A DNA stretch of 48,255 nt. Origin: Methylococcales bacterium (GTDB lineage Bacteria; Pseudomonadota; Gammaproteobacteria; Methylococcales; Methylomonadaceae). The stretch spans positions 1 through 48,255 of the forward strand of contig QVQE01000100.1 in NCBI GenBank assembly GCA_003584865.1, written 5' to 3'. Positions 22,992 to 34,600 of this stretch are shown here, in pieces (the stretch's first letter is position 1; each line of letters opens with the position of its first letter). Made by a program: the position numbers and the translations under genes. The notes beneath the pieces are model-generated. The model had not been told where the DNA came from and searched no databases. It saw nothing but the letters and a program-made list of their open reading frames with translations.

Positions 22992-24893
22992 TTAACCTAA
23001 CAATTCTTTTGTTTTAGCAATGATTCCGGCTGGATCAATACCTTGATGAGGGAATTGTTCCCACAAGCCGCCACAACCTTCTTTATGCGTTGCAATGTGG
23101 GCAAATTTAGGTGTTAGTCCACGTTCAAGTAACCATGAACCAAAACGACTACCTAAACCTGTCTTTTTGTTATAAGACTCGACTACTAACACAAATGGTG
23201 CTTTACCGATTTTAGCCAGCATGTCTTCATCGATGACATTCAAGGTAGGTTTATTGATCAAGCCGACATCAATCCCTTCCAATTTCAAACGTTCTACGGC
23301 ATCCAATGCTCGGTATAACGACTCACCAAAGCTGACAATGTAGCCTTGTGTGCCTTCACGAATCACTTCATCTTTACCAGAGACAAACTTGTAATCTCCA
23401 CCGAAGAAATCTTCACCATCTGTATTTAAAATAGTCGGTACTTTAGAGCGGGTTGAGAACACAAAGCGTAAGCCTGGATTAAAGAAGATGGTTTCTAAAC
23501 AGGCTTTCATTTGCAGAGGATCAGCAGGGAAATAGAGGTTAGTGTCATAACCATCACTTAAGCCATTATCGGCAAACAGATTGTTTAGACCAAAATGACA
23601 GGTGTTATCTGCCATGTCGTCAATACCTGAATGTGAGAAATGGCTCAGTACGTTAGAGTTATTCAAACGTGCCATAGTGATTTCAGACAATAACATTTCC
23701 AGGAAGGCACTAAAAGTACCAAAGATACCCTGTTTACCTGCTTCCATACCAAAACCAGCGGCAGCAGAGAAGTTACCTCTCTCCATGATACCTGATGAGA
23801 TAAATACTTCAGGGTAAGCCGCGTGGATTTTAAATAAGCCACAAGAACCTTCAAGATCGCTATCAACAACACGTACTTTTTCTTTACGTTCTGCTTCACT
23901 TAAACGGCCTAGAATTTCAACAGCGGCATCACCAAAGACGTTACGGTTAGCATCCCATTTATCGCTTGAACCTAAGAATACTGCATCATTTTTAGGTGCT
24001 TTGATTGTTTTTAAGTGATCAGCGGCGGCTTTTTGTCCACGAGATTCTAAATATTCAACCGCGACTTTCACAGAGATAACATCATGACCGTGTGTTGAAC
24101 CTTCAAGACCGACAATGCCTGGGCACATAGGGCGATGGTTAATAACAGCCACAGGGCCATCCGTGTTGACCGCCAGGCAAATACGTTTGTAAAGATCATC
24201 AAGATCTTCACCGTCGCCTTCTAAGACAGTAACGCCTTGACCCGCTAAAGTTTTAGCCGTGGTGCAACCGGTTAAATATTTAGAGGGGTGACCAGCGATA
24301 GTGACATCGTTGTCATCAATAATCAGTTTAACATTAAGGCCTTGAGCAACGGCTAAACGGGCTGCTTCTGCGTCATTACCTTCTTGTTGTGAGCCATCAG
24401 AACCTAAGCAAAAGACCACTTTACTGGGGTTGGCAATAGCGACACCATTGACATAAGGCCACATGTGTCCTAAACGACCTGAGCTAAATTTTACACCCGG
24501 AGTAAAGCCTAATTCAGGGTGACCGGGTAAATGAGAATGAGCCGCACGGTATTCCACGAGGCGTTCAGCGGGTAAGTCACCGTTTAGGGTTGACATTAAA
24601 TATTGAGTTGCAACACGGTGTCCGGCTTCATCAAAAAATATGGGTACGAAGCCGCTTTCAGAGCCACGAAACAAAGCATCTAAAATCATCACTTCAGGTA
24701 CTGTATCGTAAGGGCCTCCGGTATGTCCACCAACGCCTCTTGCGGCACCGGTCGCAGTAAAGAATACGATCGCATCGCGACAAAGTTGGATGTTGGCTTT
24801 AAGACTGTCTCTTTGTTCGGCAGTCAGAGTGTTAATGCTGGGATCTAAGGTTATGCGTTGATAAGCGCCTAGATCGATTGGAAAATTAGACAT
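22992..24893 (-). CDS. Transketolase-family enzyme
   Basis: TPP-binding region CLGSDGSQQEGNDAEAARLA; GHTGGPYDTVPEV; SRFGSWLLERG; 633 aa. Confidence 0.85.
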   Translation of the reverse strand: MSNFPIDLGAYQRITLDPSINTLTAEQRDSLKANIQLCRDAIVFFTATGAARGVGGHTGGPYDTVPEVMILDALFRGSESGFVPIFFDEAGHRVATQYLMSTLNGDLPAERLVEYRAAHSHLPGHPELGFTPGVKFSSGRLGHMWPYVNGVAIANPSKVVFCLGSDGSQQEGNDAEAARLAVAQGLNVKLIIDDNDVTIAGHPSKYLTGCTTAKTLAGQGVTVLEGDGEDLDDLYKRICLAVNTDGPVAVINHRPMCPGIVGLEGSTHGHDVISVKVAVEYLESRGQKAAADHLKTIKAPKNDAVFLGSSDKWDANRNVFGDAAVEILGRLSEAERKEKVRVVDSDLEGSCGLFKIHAAYPEVFISSGIMERGNFSAAAGFGMEAGKQGIFGTFSAFLEMLLSEITMARLNNSNVLSHFSHSGIDDMADNTCHFGLNNLFADNGLSDGYDTNLYFPADPLQMKACLETIFFNPGLRFVFSTRSKVPTILNTDGEDFFGGDYKFVSGKDEVIREGTQGYIVSFGESLYRALDAVERLKLEGIDVGLINKPTLNVIDEDMLAKIGKAPFVLVVESYNKKTGLGSRFGSWLLERGLTPKFAHIATHKEGCGGLWEQFPHQGIDPAGIIAKTKELLG

Positions 24894-25319
24894 TTTTTAC
24901 TTCTCTTAATTAAGGGTTATGTAATGTTCAGGGTATTGTTTGCCTATCAATTACTTATCAATAAGTTGTAATATGTTTTAAGCAGAGTCAGGCATTTTGA
25001 ATATTTTTTATAGCCTAACCGACACGCAGATTACACCTTGTCCTTTGTAGACTGCAAGATATTTTAATGATGAATTGTGAATATAAGGTTAAGGCTATGA
25101 AAAATAGGTTCTGTTATCAATTGGTTGGCATCTCAATAATGAGTTGACCCTATATTATCTAATACGCCAATAGGTCATACAAGAATAAATATCTAAATAA
25201 TGTGGATATTACTTTGTGTTTTCCTTTATAGAGGACTAGACTCATGTATAAGCAATGTCGTTATTTAACTTTAGATAACCCTATTGTTTTTGGAAGTTTA
25301 ACTAATCTTAGGAAAATTC

Positions 25320-25667
25320 ATGAAAAAATTAATGCTATTAATGTTGTTACTCTTTGTTTCTAATGTAATGGCAACACCGGTTAATATTAACACTGCAGAC
25401 GCTAAATCTATTGCTGACGCCTTAACAGGTATTGGTATCAAAAAAGCAGAAGCAATTGTAAAATATAGAACGGAAAAAGGTGTATTCAATGTCGTTGAAG
25501 ATTTGACTAATGTAAAAGGCATTGGTCAAAAGACCTTGGATAAAAACAAAAAAGATATTCTGCTGAGTGATACTCCGGTTGCAGAACCTGTAGCCGGTGT
25601 TGAGCCTAAAGCCGCGGGAGAAGCCAAGGTTGTTGTTGAACCGGCTAAAGCGGCGAAATCGAAGTAA
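25320..25667 (+). CDS. Secreted ComEA-like helix-hairpin-helix protein
   Basis: Signal peptide, then VNINTADAKSIADALTGIGIKKAEAIVKYRTEKGVFNVVEDLTNVKGIGQKTLDKNK. Confidence 0.88.
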   Translation: MKKLMLLMLLLFVSNVMATPVNINTADAKSIADALTGIGIKKAEAIVKYRTEKGVFNVVEDLTNVKGIGQKTLDKNKKDILLSDTPVAEPVAGVEPKAAGEAKVVVEPAKAAKSK

Positions 25668-25805
25668 ACGGTCAGATATTATCGGGGGAGTGGTTAAATT
25701 CTTTATTGATAAGGCGTTCGCTTCTTAACTGACCGTATTGTATTTGTAGAGCGGAGATTTAATGCTCATTCTGCTCTACAGATATTTTAAATGAACAGGT
25801 TTGTC

Positions 25806-27014
25806 TTATTTGTTTACCATTTGTTTAGTCAAATCTGCAAATCCCATCGCGTGACGAGTGAGTATCGATTTCGCACTGGGAATATGATCCAGCAACGTCA
25901 AGCCAATATTTCTAACCGCTGCCATTACCAACCATTCATTAGAGAAAATCTTCACGACCGTATCAGTAAAACCGATGGTGCGATCATGATCTTTTTTTCG
26001 AGAGCTCGAATAGTCATTCAAAAACTCATTTGAACCAATGTCTTTATGCTGTTCAATTTGTTCTAATAGCCTTTCAGCTAGATGTATGACGTCCCGCAAA
26101 CCTAAGTTAAAGCCTTGTCCCGCAACCGGATGAAGTTGGTGTGCCGCATTACCAATAATAACGGCTCGACCAGACACCATTTTATCAGCACGAATAAGGG
26201 ATAAAGGAAAGGCTCGTCTCGGTGCCGTTAAGCTTAATGCGCCTAACCTAAAACCAAAACATTGCTGTAATTCGGCTAAAAAGCTAGCTTCACTGCCCAG
26301 CATTAGCGCTTCTGCATCTTCGGTCGTACGAGTCCAAACCACGGCACATTGATTTTTTCCAATAGGCAATAACGCTAGAGGGCCAGAGGAAGTAAAGCGC
26401 TCAAAAGCCGTGTTTTTATGAGGAAGGGTTAATTGTACGGTAGTGACTAAGGCTGTTTGTCCATACTCGGTTACGTGTTGAGGAATATCAAGTAATTTTC
26501 GTACTGAAGACGAACCGCCATCTGCACCTACAAGTAATTTAGCTGTCAGGTTGATGGATTCATTACCCTGCTTTAAATTGACATAAACATCTTTATCACT
26601 GGATATTAAACCAACGACTCTGGCAGGAGAAATAACCGTTATACCGGCTTCAATAACAAGATTAGCCAAGTGCGTTTCAATATCTCGGGCAGTGATCACA
26701 TAACCGAGTGCCTCAACCTGTTCCTTTTCTGCGGATAAACGGGTTTTTCCGAAATGACCTTGATCAGAAATATGAATTTGTTTTATGGCTGTCGCGACGT
26801 GACTAATGCCTTGCCAACTGTTTAATTTGTCCAACATCATGACAGTACCTGAGGCTAAGGCTAAGGCTCTATCACCTGCGTGGGCGGTCTTGAGTTGTTC
26901 ACGGGTATTAGTCTCAATAATGGCTATGTTTAAACCGCTATCTTTAAGGGATAGCGCTAGGCAGTTTCCCGCTAAACCACCACCGACAATGATTAAATCA
27001 TAATTCTGTTGCAT
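25806..27014 (-). CDS. ubiH: UbiH/UbiF/VisC-family FAD-dependent ubiquinone-biosynthesis hydroxylase
   Basis: DLIIVGGGLAGNCLALSLKDSGL; VIIGNAAHQLHPVAGQGFNLGLRD; next to pepP. Confidence 0.88.
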   Translation of the reverse strand: MQQNYDLIIVGGGLAGNCLALSLKDSGLNIAIIETNTREQLKTAHAGDRALALASGTVMMLDKLNSWQGISHVATAIKQIHISDQGHFGKTRLSAEKEQVEALGYVITARDIETHLANLVIEAGITVISPARVVGLISSDKDVYVNLKQGNESINLTAKLLVGADGGSSSVRKLLDIPQHVTEYGQTALVTTVQLTLPHKNTAFERFTSSGPLALLPIGKNQCAVVWTRTTEDAEALMLGSEASFLAELQQCFGFRLGALSLTAPRRAFPLSLIRADKMVSGRAVIIGNAAHQLHPVAGQGFNLGLRDVIHLAERLLEQIEQHKDIGSNEFLNDYSSSRKKDHDRTIGFTDTVVKIFSNEWLVMAAVRNIGLTLLDHIPSAKSILTRHAMGFADLTKQMVNK

Positions 27015-28342
27015 TATACGGCCTGCATTAATGCTTCAATTTCTGTTATGGATTTGGGGACACCGCTAGTTAGAATTTCATGACCTTGTGAAGTCACTAG
27101 AACATCATCTTCAACACGAATGCCTATGCCTCGCCATTGCTCATCAACCGTTTTACAATCAGCAGGAATGTATAAGCCCGGCTCTATCGTTAACACCATG
27201 CCCGCTTCTAATGATCGCCATTCCTGGTTAACTTTGTAATCACCTACATCATGTACATCCATACCTAGCCAATGTCCAATTCGATGCATATAAAAGGGTT
27301 TATACTTTTCATCTTTAATGAGCTTTTTTACTTTGCCTTTTAATAAGCCCAACTCAACTAAACCTTTTGTAAGAATTTCAACAGAGGCATCGTGTGCCTG
27401 GTTCCAGGGTAAGCCGGGTTGAATCTGCTCTATTGCAGCCGCTTGGGCATCTAAAACCAGTTGGTACAATTGCTTTTGTGGTTCATTAAAACGGCCAGAA
27501 ATAGGGAAAGTTCTAGTGATGTCTGCCGCGTAATGATCACATTCAGCGCCTGCGTCGATTAGCAATAAATCACCACTCTTTAATTTTGAGTTATTTTCAG
27601 TGTAATGCAGCGTGCAAGCATTTTTTCCTCCGGCTACAATCGAGGGATAGGCAACTGCTCGAAGGCCATTTTGGATAAAATGATGGATAAGCTCGGCTTC
27701 TATTTGATACTCAAAGAGTCCTGCTTTACACGCTTGCATCGCTTTAACATGGGCAGCAGCAGAAACCTCGGCGGCACGACGCATCAGCTTAAGTTCGCTA
27801 TCACTTTTAAATAAGCGCATCTCGTGCAGTATCAGATCTAGAGAATACAGTTCGCTGGGCGCTGTAACACCTGATCGTGACCGATTTTTTACCGTATTTA
27901 TCCAGGCTAATAGATTATGATCAAGCTCTGAATTTCGTCCCATAGGATAGAAGACTTTAGCTTTATTTTCTAACAGACCCGGTAGAACTTTGTTTAAATC
28001 CTCAATGGCAAACGCCTCCTCTGCGTCATAATCGGCTTTTGCTCCCCCTAGTCCTGCGTGCGCCCCTTCCCATAAAGCCTTTTTTTCATCAAATTCACGG
28101 CAAAATAAAATATATTCGCCTTCTTTTCGTTCTGGAATAAACACAGCTAAAGCATCCGGTTCATTAAAGCCCGTTAAATAATAAAAATCACTATCCTGCC
28201 GGAATGGATAATCGACATCCCTATTACGTATCTTTATGGGCGCACTGCCAATGAGGGCAATAGCGCCCTTTCCAATGCTTTGTATTAGCTTCTTACGTCG
28301 TTTTTTAAATTCACTTTGCTTCATTTGCTTACCGTTATGCAC
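27014..28342 (-). CDS. pepP: Xaa-Pro aminopeptidase P
   Basis: AMP_N domain; LLIDAGAECDHYAADITRTFP; HRIGHWLGMDVHDVG; TIEPGLYI. Confidence 0.95.
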   Translation of the reverse strand: MHNGKQMKQSEFKKRRKKLIQSIGKGAIALIGSAPIKIRNRDVDYPFRQDSDFYYLTGFNEPDALAVFIPERKEGEYILFCREFDEKKALWEGAHAGLGGAKADYDAEEAFAIEDLNKVLPGLLENKAKVFYPMGRNSELDHNLLAWINTVKNRSRSGVTAPSELYSLDLILHEMRLFKSDSELKLMRRAAEVSAAAHVKAMQACKAGLFEYQIEAELIHHFIQNGLRAVAYPSIVAGGKNACTLHYTENNSKLKSGDLLLIDAGAECDHYAADITRTFPISGRFNEPQKQLYQLVLDAQAAAIEQIQPGLPWNQAHDASVEILTKGLVELGLLKGKVKKLIKDEKYKPFYMHRIGHWLGMDVHDVGDYKVNQEWRSLEAGMVLTIEPGLYIPADCKTVDEQWRGIGIRVEDDVLVTSQGHEILTSGVPKSITEIEALMQAV

Positions 28343-28853
28343 TCATGTCATTGTCGCTATAGGCTAATTCATCTCGCAATAATAATACAGCGGATCTTAA
28401 ATATTCTGTGATTTCGACAAAATCATTTTCATCTTCTTCGCCTTCGACATCCGTATCAAGCTTGGTAAATTCGGCAATATCTCGCAGGATTTCCAAAGCA
28501 TCTCTTGAATAGTTTGAGGCAGGCTTTGATCCAACACCCAATAAAAAACCTCTACACCAATCTGTTAAAGCTTGAACTTGTAAGCTTAGAGGCATGTCTA
28601 CTTCTGGTAGAAATAAGCCGAATTCAAAGTCTTCACTAAAGAATAATCGTCGAGTTTCTTCAAACAGCTTTACCAATATAGATTTATTCTCCTCACTGAG
28701 AGATTCATTATTGCCCAAGAGTTCTGTCAACCATGATTCGTATCCAGCTTGCTCATTGACAGAGAGCATACCTATTGCCATGCCATGTGCTTCAGCGGCA
28801 GAAAGATCCGTATCAATGTTTATAATTATTTTGTTACATCTGTTATAGGTCAT
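28335..28853 (-). CDS. ygfB: UPF0149/YgfB family protein
   Basis: AHGMAIGMLS; QALTDWCRGFLLGVG; conserved position beside pepP and zapA. Confidence 0.88.
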   Translation of the reverse strand: MTYNRCNKIIINIDTDLSAAEAHGMAIGMLSVNEQAGYESWLTELLGNNESLSEENKSILVKLFEETRRLFFSEDFEFGLFLPEVDMPLSLQVQALTDWCRGFLLGVGSKPASNYSRDALEILRDIAEFTKLDTDVEGEEDENDFVEITEYLRSAVLLLRDELAYSDNDMSA

Positions 28854-28984
28854 GATAATATCACTATCATTAAAATAAAAAAGTCGCTTATGCTACCATT
28901 GATAGGGGATGTGTTTAATATTTGTTCACTTGATTAGAGTTTATCATTACTCATAAAAAATATCGGATTACTTGTAAAACCTCA

Positions 28985-29215
28985 GTGGTCACTATGACAG
29001 AAATTAATTTACCCATAGAATTAAAATACTTTGAGAATAAACTGGATGAGTTGATTAAACAATATCAATATTTGAAAAATGAGAATAGTCATTTAAAGAT
29101 TAAACTAACCAATTTAACGCAAGAAAAAGTTGAATTACTCGAAAAAGCGGCTTTAGCTAAGGCTAGAGTGGACACAATGATTACAAAACTAAAAGTGATG
29201 GAGCCAGGCTCGTGA
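28985..29215 (+). CDS. Small coiled-coil protein (TIGR02449-like) upstream of zapA
   Basis: LPIELKYFENKLDELIKQYQYLKNENSHLKIKL; overlaps zapA start. Confidence 0.75.
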   Translation: MVTMTEINLPIELKYFENKLDELIKQYQYLKNENSHLKIKLTNLTQEKVELLEKAALAKARVDTMITKLKVMEPGS

Positions 29216-29511
29216 ATAAAAAACCGCAACATGTTTCGCTAATGATTATGGGGAAAGAATATAGAATAGCCTGTGACCTTGAGGATCAAGAAGATCTGAT
29301 TTATTCTGCACAGCAACTCGATTTACAAATGAGAAGAATGCGGGATTCAGGTAAGGTCGCAGGACCCGATAGAGTCGCAGTGATGGCAGCTCTTAACTTG
29401 GCACACGAGCTTCAAACGGTAAAAAACGAAAATGCTCGGTTGAATAAGAAACTCAGCGATTGCCTTGATAAATTGTCTGGAAGAATAGAAAACGTTTTAG
29501 AAAAACATTAA
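29212..29511 (+). CDS. zapA: Cell division protein ZapA
   Basis: VSLMIMGKEYRIACDLEDQEDLIYSAQQLDLQMRRMRDSGKVAGPDRVAVMAALNLAHEL. Confidence 0.93.
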   Translation: MNKKPQHVSLMIMGKEYRIACDLEDQEDLIYSAQQLDLQMRRMRDSGKVAGPDRVAVMAALNLAHELQTVKNENARLNKKLSDCLDKLSGRIENVLEKH

Positions 29512-29531
29512 ACACGCTACAATAAACACCC

Positions 29532-29713
29532 GTATCTCCTGTAGCGTTCGAGAGTGTGCCGGGTGTTTCCTGAACCTGTATTAACCCCGGGAGCGAAATC
29601 CTTCACTGGTGCGCAAGCCCATATTTAAATGGGAAGCCTGATGTGATGGTTACGTTCCCACTTGAACCTCCGGTTCAAGGACGAAGGCATATAGCGGCGC
29701 AGGTGGGAGATAC
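29532..29713 (+). ncRNA. ssrS: 6S RNA
   Basis: Position immediately 3' of zapA; closing stem gtatctcc (29532-29539)/ggagatac (29706-29713); about 180 nt; internal cttgaacctccggttcaag hairpin as in gammaproteobacterial 6S RNA. Confidence 0.9.
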
Positions 29714-29720
29714 GCTTTAT

Positions 29721-31178
29721 TTAGAGTTCAAAATGCACTCTGGCGTTATAAATATTGACGGGGCCACGATCTGCATTAAAAGCAGGATTGGCTAGATACT
29801 GATAGTCAAAAGTAAGCCAAGCCGATTTAACAACATGCCATTGATAGTAAATATCAACGACTTGTTCGGGACTGTAATTAATTTTTCCATCACCGATAAA
29901 GCCATCAACTCCACCCATGTTTAAATAGTTGATGTGATCTTTTGAAAGCCAACTTTGCGCATAACCAAGTCCCACAGTATCTTTTTCACGCCCCCAACGG
30001 GTGCCCTTCATGGCAGAACCAAAAGAGAGCGATCGATCTGAGGATGTATAAGAATAAACTTCCGTTTTACCATCTGAATACATGCCTCTAAAAAACACAC
30101 CGATATCTTGGGTAATGCTTTGTTCCATATTAATGCCGATACCCATTTTAATATTCGATTTTCTGGCCCAGCAAAGATCAGGTGCGTTGGCATTACTAGA
30201 GTTATAGTTATAACCCGTACACGTTGTTGCATTCTTCGATGGATCAGCCTTGAATGCCGCAATGGCATCCGTAAAACTCCCCGAGTTTTCCTGATTTCTA
30301 TAGCCCAGAATTCTTATTGCCCCAGGTTGGTCTTTGATAACGTGCTTATGTTCCAGTTCAACCTGCTGTCCATAGTTGCTTAACATCTGAAAATTTATAA
30401 ATAAATCGTTAGGATTTTTAGGCCCGGCAATGTGCCCAAATCTAAAAGCCCAGTCATCAAAATAAAGTTCTCCAACCAATCCCGTCGTATAGCCCCGTGC
30501 ATCGGCTGCAAAGTCGTAGGCAGCATGGGTTAAAAAGGCCATATTGACAAATTGACGACGAAGATCACCCGCATAGGTGTTTTTATCAAACATATCAAGA
30601 ATACTAAAGGTTCCTGCGGTAAAAACAAAACGGCGACTATCGGCTGTCCCAGCTAATTGCATGGGGCCGGAGTTAACGCTATTTTGTTTTCCACCGAATG
30701 AAAGTGTTTGTCTGTAAATAGCTCTAGACGGGTACCAGGTGGAATGGACTGAACCATTTTTTTGTAGCTCAAAGTTTTGAATACTGCCACCAATTCCCTT
30801 TAGGCTTGAAAGAGGTCGTTCAGAAATCATTTCTGGAGCAACATAGAGTTCTGCCCCTGTCCAGGCTTTAACCCCAACGTAGAAGGTCGTTGTTCCAGTA
30901 AAACCACGCTCTGCTCCGGGTAGTAACGAATTAGGAGAACCGTTTAAATTAGTATAGGCCGCTGGGAATGCCTGTTTCCAACTGGAAATATAAGTTGCTT
31001 GCGTATAGAAGTTCCAGCGTTCATCCTTAATATTGTGTAAGCCATGATCAGATAAGGCGCCCATGAGTGAAAACTCGCCATCATCATTTAAATCTGGGTA
31101 GTTTTCTGCTTGTGCTGACGTTGTCAAAAATACAGTGCAAAAGAGTAATTTTCTTAAAGATGTTATTAAGTTAAACAT
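29721..31178 (-). CDS. OprB-like carbohydrate porin/outer-membrane beta-barrel protein
   Basis: Signal peptide; WNFYTQATYISSWKQAFPAAYTNLNGSPNSLLPGAERGFTGTTTFYVGVKAWTGAELYVAPE; C-terminal ARVHFEL. Confidence 0.78.
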   Translation of the reverse strand: MFNLITSLRKLLFCTVFLTTSAQAENYPDLNDDGEFSLMGALSDHGLHNIKDERWNFYTQATYISSWKQAFPAAYTNLNGSPNSLLPGAERGFTGTTTFYVGVKAWTGAELYVAPEMISERPLSSLKGIGGSIQNFELQKNGSVHSTWYPSRAIYRQTLSFGGKQNSVNSGPMQLAGTADSRRFVFTAGTFSILDMFDKNTYAGDLRRQFVNMAFLTHAAYDFAADARGYTTGLVGELYFDDWAFRFGHIAGPKNPNDLFINFQMLSNYGQQVELEHKHVIKDQPGAIRILGYRNQENSGSFTDAIAAFKADPSKNATTCTGYNYNSSNANAPDLCWARKSNIKMGIGINMEQSITQDIGVFFRGMYSDGKTEVYSYTSSDRSLSFGSAMKGTRWGREKDTVGLGYAQSWLSKDHINYLNMGGVDGFIGDGKINYSPEQVVDIYYQWHVVKSAWLTFDYQYLANPAFNADRGPVNIYNARVHFEL

Positions 31179-31330
31179 TTTTTAGAGCTATCGCACCAGA
31201 TTTGTTGATGTAGAGAATAAGCATGATTGCTTTAGGAATTATCCGATAATAAATGAATAATACATAGCTGATGATCCATTTTTACCCTAGTAAATCCTAC
31301 CAAACTTTAATGACAGCATTATTAATAATT

Positions 31331-31657
31331 TTATCCCAAGTCAGGATTTCTTTCATGAGTACTCACCCGGCCACCTTCTAATACATCAATAATATAGACT
31401 TTACCGTCACCATGCTGCCCACTAAAGGCAGCGCTCATAATGGTTTCGAAGATAATATCGACTAAACTGTCTGGAGCAAAAATTTCAATTCGCTTTTTAG
31501 GTAAAAATGGTTTGTAATCCTGAATATGCTGAGTCCTTTCGCGCCCGAAACCATCACAATCAATCACTGTCATACCTGGAAAGCCATGAATTTCTAATAA
31601 GGACATGGTAACACGACCTAGTTTGTGAGGCTGGATAAAGGCGCGTATTTCTTTCAT
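31331..31657 (-). CDS. PII-like signalling protein adjacent to RND metal efflux pump
   Basis: MKEIRAFIQPHKLGRVTMSLLEI...GDGKVYIIDVLEGGRVSTHERNPD (GlnB fold motifs); 9 bp downstream of the CzcA-like gene. Confidence 0.82.
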   Translation of the reverse strand: MKEIRAFIQPHKLGRVTMSLLEIHGFPGMTVIDCDGFGRERTQHIQDYKPFLPKKRIEIFAPDSLVDIIFETIMSAAFSGQHGDGKVYIIDVLEGGRVSTHERNPDLG

Positions 31658-31666
31658 AAATCTCCT

Positions 31667-34600
31667 TTAAAGTTCATCGGGTTCTGCAAAATATCGATAC
31701 AGCGCTGGTAATAACGTAAGAGTCAGTAGCGTTGCTGTCAGTAGTCCACCAATAATAACAACAGCAAAAGGTTTTGCTGTTTCTGAACCCACACTGGTTG
31801 AGAGTGCAGCCGGGAAAAGCCCCAACATTGCCATCATAGCGGTCATCACAACAGGTCTCAAACGGCTAACTGAACCGTTTACAATCGCATCATGAAGTGA
31901 TTGGCCTTCTCTACGTAGTTTATTGAGTTGAGAAACCAGAATAACGCCATTTTGAACCGCGATACCAAAGAGTGCGATAAAACCGACTGCAGCCGAAACG
32001 CTTAAATTAATGCCTGTTGCTAATAGGATAAGAATACCACCGATCATTGCGAAAGGCACGTTCATAAGAATCAATAGAGCATTCTTAATTGACATAAAAG
32101 CCCAGAATAATAAAACAAAAATCAGTCCTAAGCTAATGGGCACGATAATGGCTAACCTTTTCATGGCGCGTTGTTGATTCTCGAATTGACCACTCCAAAC
32201 TATATGATATCCGGTAGGTAAATCAACCTGAGCGGCCACTTTTTTCTGGGCTTCTGCTACAAAGCTCCCCTGATCCCGGTCGATCAAATTACACTTAATC
32301 GCAATTCTGCGCATATTATCTTCACGACTGATTCTCGATGCTCCCTGATTAATTTTAATCGTGGCAAGTTCTGACAAGGGAATACGTGCTCCATCAGGTG
32401 TTTGCACCATTAAGTTTTCTAAGCTAGCAACTGAATTACGAGCGTTTTCTTCGTAACGTAGCGTAATATCGAAACGCCGCTCACCTTCAAGAAATTGAGA
32501 GGCGGCTTTGCCTCCCATACCAATTTCCATGACCCGTTGGACATCAGAGATATTGATGCCATAACGCGATACTTTGGCTCTATCAATTTCCACCATCACT
32601 TGGGCAAGTCCTGCCTGCTGTTCGGCAGCGACATCAGTAGCACCTTGAATAGAGGCCAAAATATGGGTGACTTGATCGGCTTTGTCTTGTAAGATTTTTA
32701 AGTCACTACCAAATATTTTGATAGCGATTTCACCTTTAACACCCGAAATAGCTTCCTCGACGTTATCTTGAATAACTTGCGAAAAGTTAGTGAGGATGCC
32801 GGGGAAAATAGCAAGCTCTTTATCCATTGCCTGGACTAATTGATCTTTTTTCTTATATCGCCAGGTATCTTTAGGATTGAGATCAATCAGCACCTCAAGA
32901 TTGTTGAAGCCTTTTGGGTCAGTGCCATCCTCAGGGCGACCTAACTGAGTTAAAACCATTTTGGCTTCGGAAAATGTTTCTAGTTTATTTCGAACCTTTT
33001 GTTCAACTTCTTTTGCCGTCGTTAGTGAAACGGGGGTGGGTAAGGTTATAGTAAGCCAGATATTACCTTCATCCAGCTTCGGCATGAATTCAGTGCCAAT
33101 TAGCTTTATTGATGCAAAACTTAATACCAATGCTGCGACTGATGAAATAAACACGGTTTTAGCATGCCTAAGAACCCATTCGAGTATTCTACGATAGTAT
33201 TTTTCCATCGCTACAACTAATGGGTTATGACTTTCGGCCATTTTAGGGCCCAACAAATAGGTCAGCATGGCGGGCACAAACGTCAGACTGAAGAGCATGG
33301 AGGCTACTAGCGCAAAACTAAGGGTGTAGGCCATGGGAGAGAAGATTTTCGCTTCTACCCGTTGGAAAGTGAAAATGGGTAAAAAAGCAATAATGATAAT
33401 GGCTTTTGAGAATAGAATGGGTCTACCCATTTCAGTCGCTGTAATGAGTAATGTTTGTCGTAAATGGCGCATATCAGCATTACGGTGTAAATCTAAAGTG
33501 ACTTGCACCATGACTGCCTCAACCAAAACAACGGCACTGTCGACAATGATACCAAAGTCAATAGCACCTAATGAAATAAGGTTTGCAGAAATGCCCCCCA
33601 AATCTACCAAAATAAACGCAAATAACAGTGACAATGGAATAATAAGAGTGACTAAAAATGCTGCCATAAATCGTCTTAAAAAGACCAATAAGATAATCAT
33701 AATGAGCGTAGCACCTTCGAGCATATTGTGTTCGACGGTATGGACAGTATGATTCACCAGTTCAGTACGATCATAAATGGGCACAATTTTGACGCCAGGC
33801 GGTAAACCAAACTCATTCAGTTCTTTGATTTTTTCTTTTACCCCCTCAAGTACTTTGACTGCATCACGGCCTTTTATAAGTAATACAATACCCTCAACGA
33901 TATCATCGCGTTGATTCATTCCCACAATACCGGTGCGGGGCTGTGGACCAACACTAATATCAGCGACATCTTTAATACGAACGGGTACGCCATCATTGCT
34001 ATCGACTACAATATCACCGATTTCCTCAGCGGATTTCAGCAAACCTATCCCTCTTACTACCAGCGCTTCATCACCGTATTCAATATAGCCACCTCCTGTA
34101 TTGTTGTTGTTATTGGAGATGTCATCAAATATTTGTTGTAGATCAACGTGGTAATTTTTAAGGCGATCTGCTTTAGCCGAGATTTTGTACTCTTTAACAC
34201 CTCCACCGTAGGAAACAACATCCGCTACACCTTGTACATAGCGAATTTTAGGTTCAATAACCCAATCCTGTAAGGCGCGTTGCTCTACTAAAGGGAGATT
34301 TTTGGCATCAATAACATAACGTAATATTTCACCAACACCCGTCGACAATGGGCCAAGCTTTGGTTTACTATCACTGGGAATGTCGGCATTTTGAAGTCGT
34401 TCCAATACTTGTTGGCGGGAAAAATAATCTTCCGCACTGTCATCGAAAGTTAAGGTAACGACAGATAAGCCGAAAATAGACACTGAACGCATATTCATTA
34501 AATGCGGTAGGCCATTCATTACTCGTTCAATGGGTAATGAGATAAACTTTTCAACTTCTTCGGGCGCTTGACCAGGATATTGAGTGACCACTTGTACAAA

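Noticed and set aside
22992-24893. Transketolase-family gene as a dihydroxyacetone synthase or novel C1 enzyme
   Set aside because: Motifs support only the general transketolase family; a specific C1 role cannot be inferred from sequence alone.
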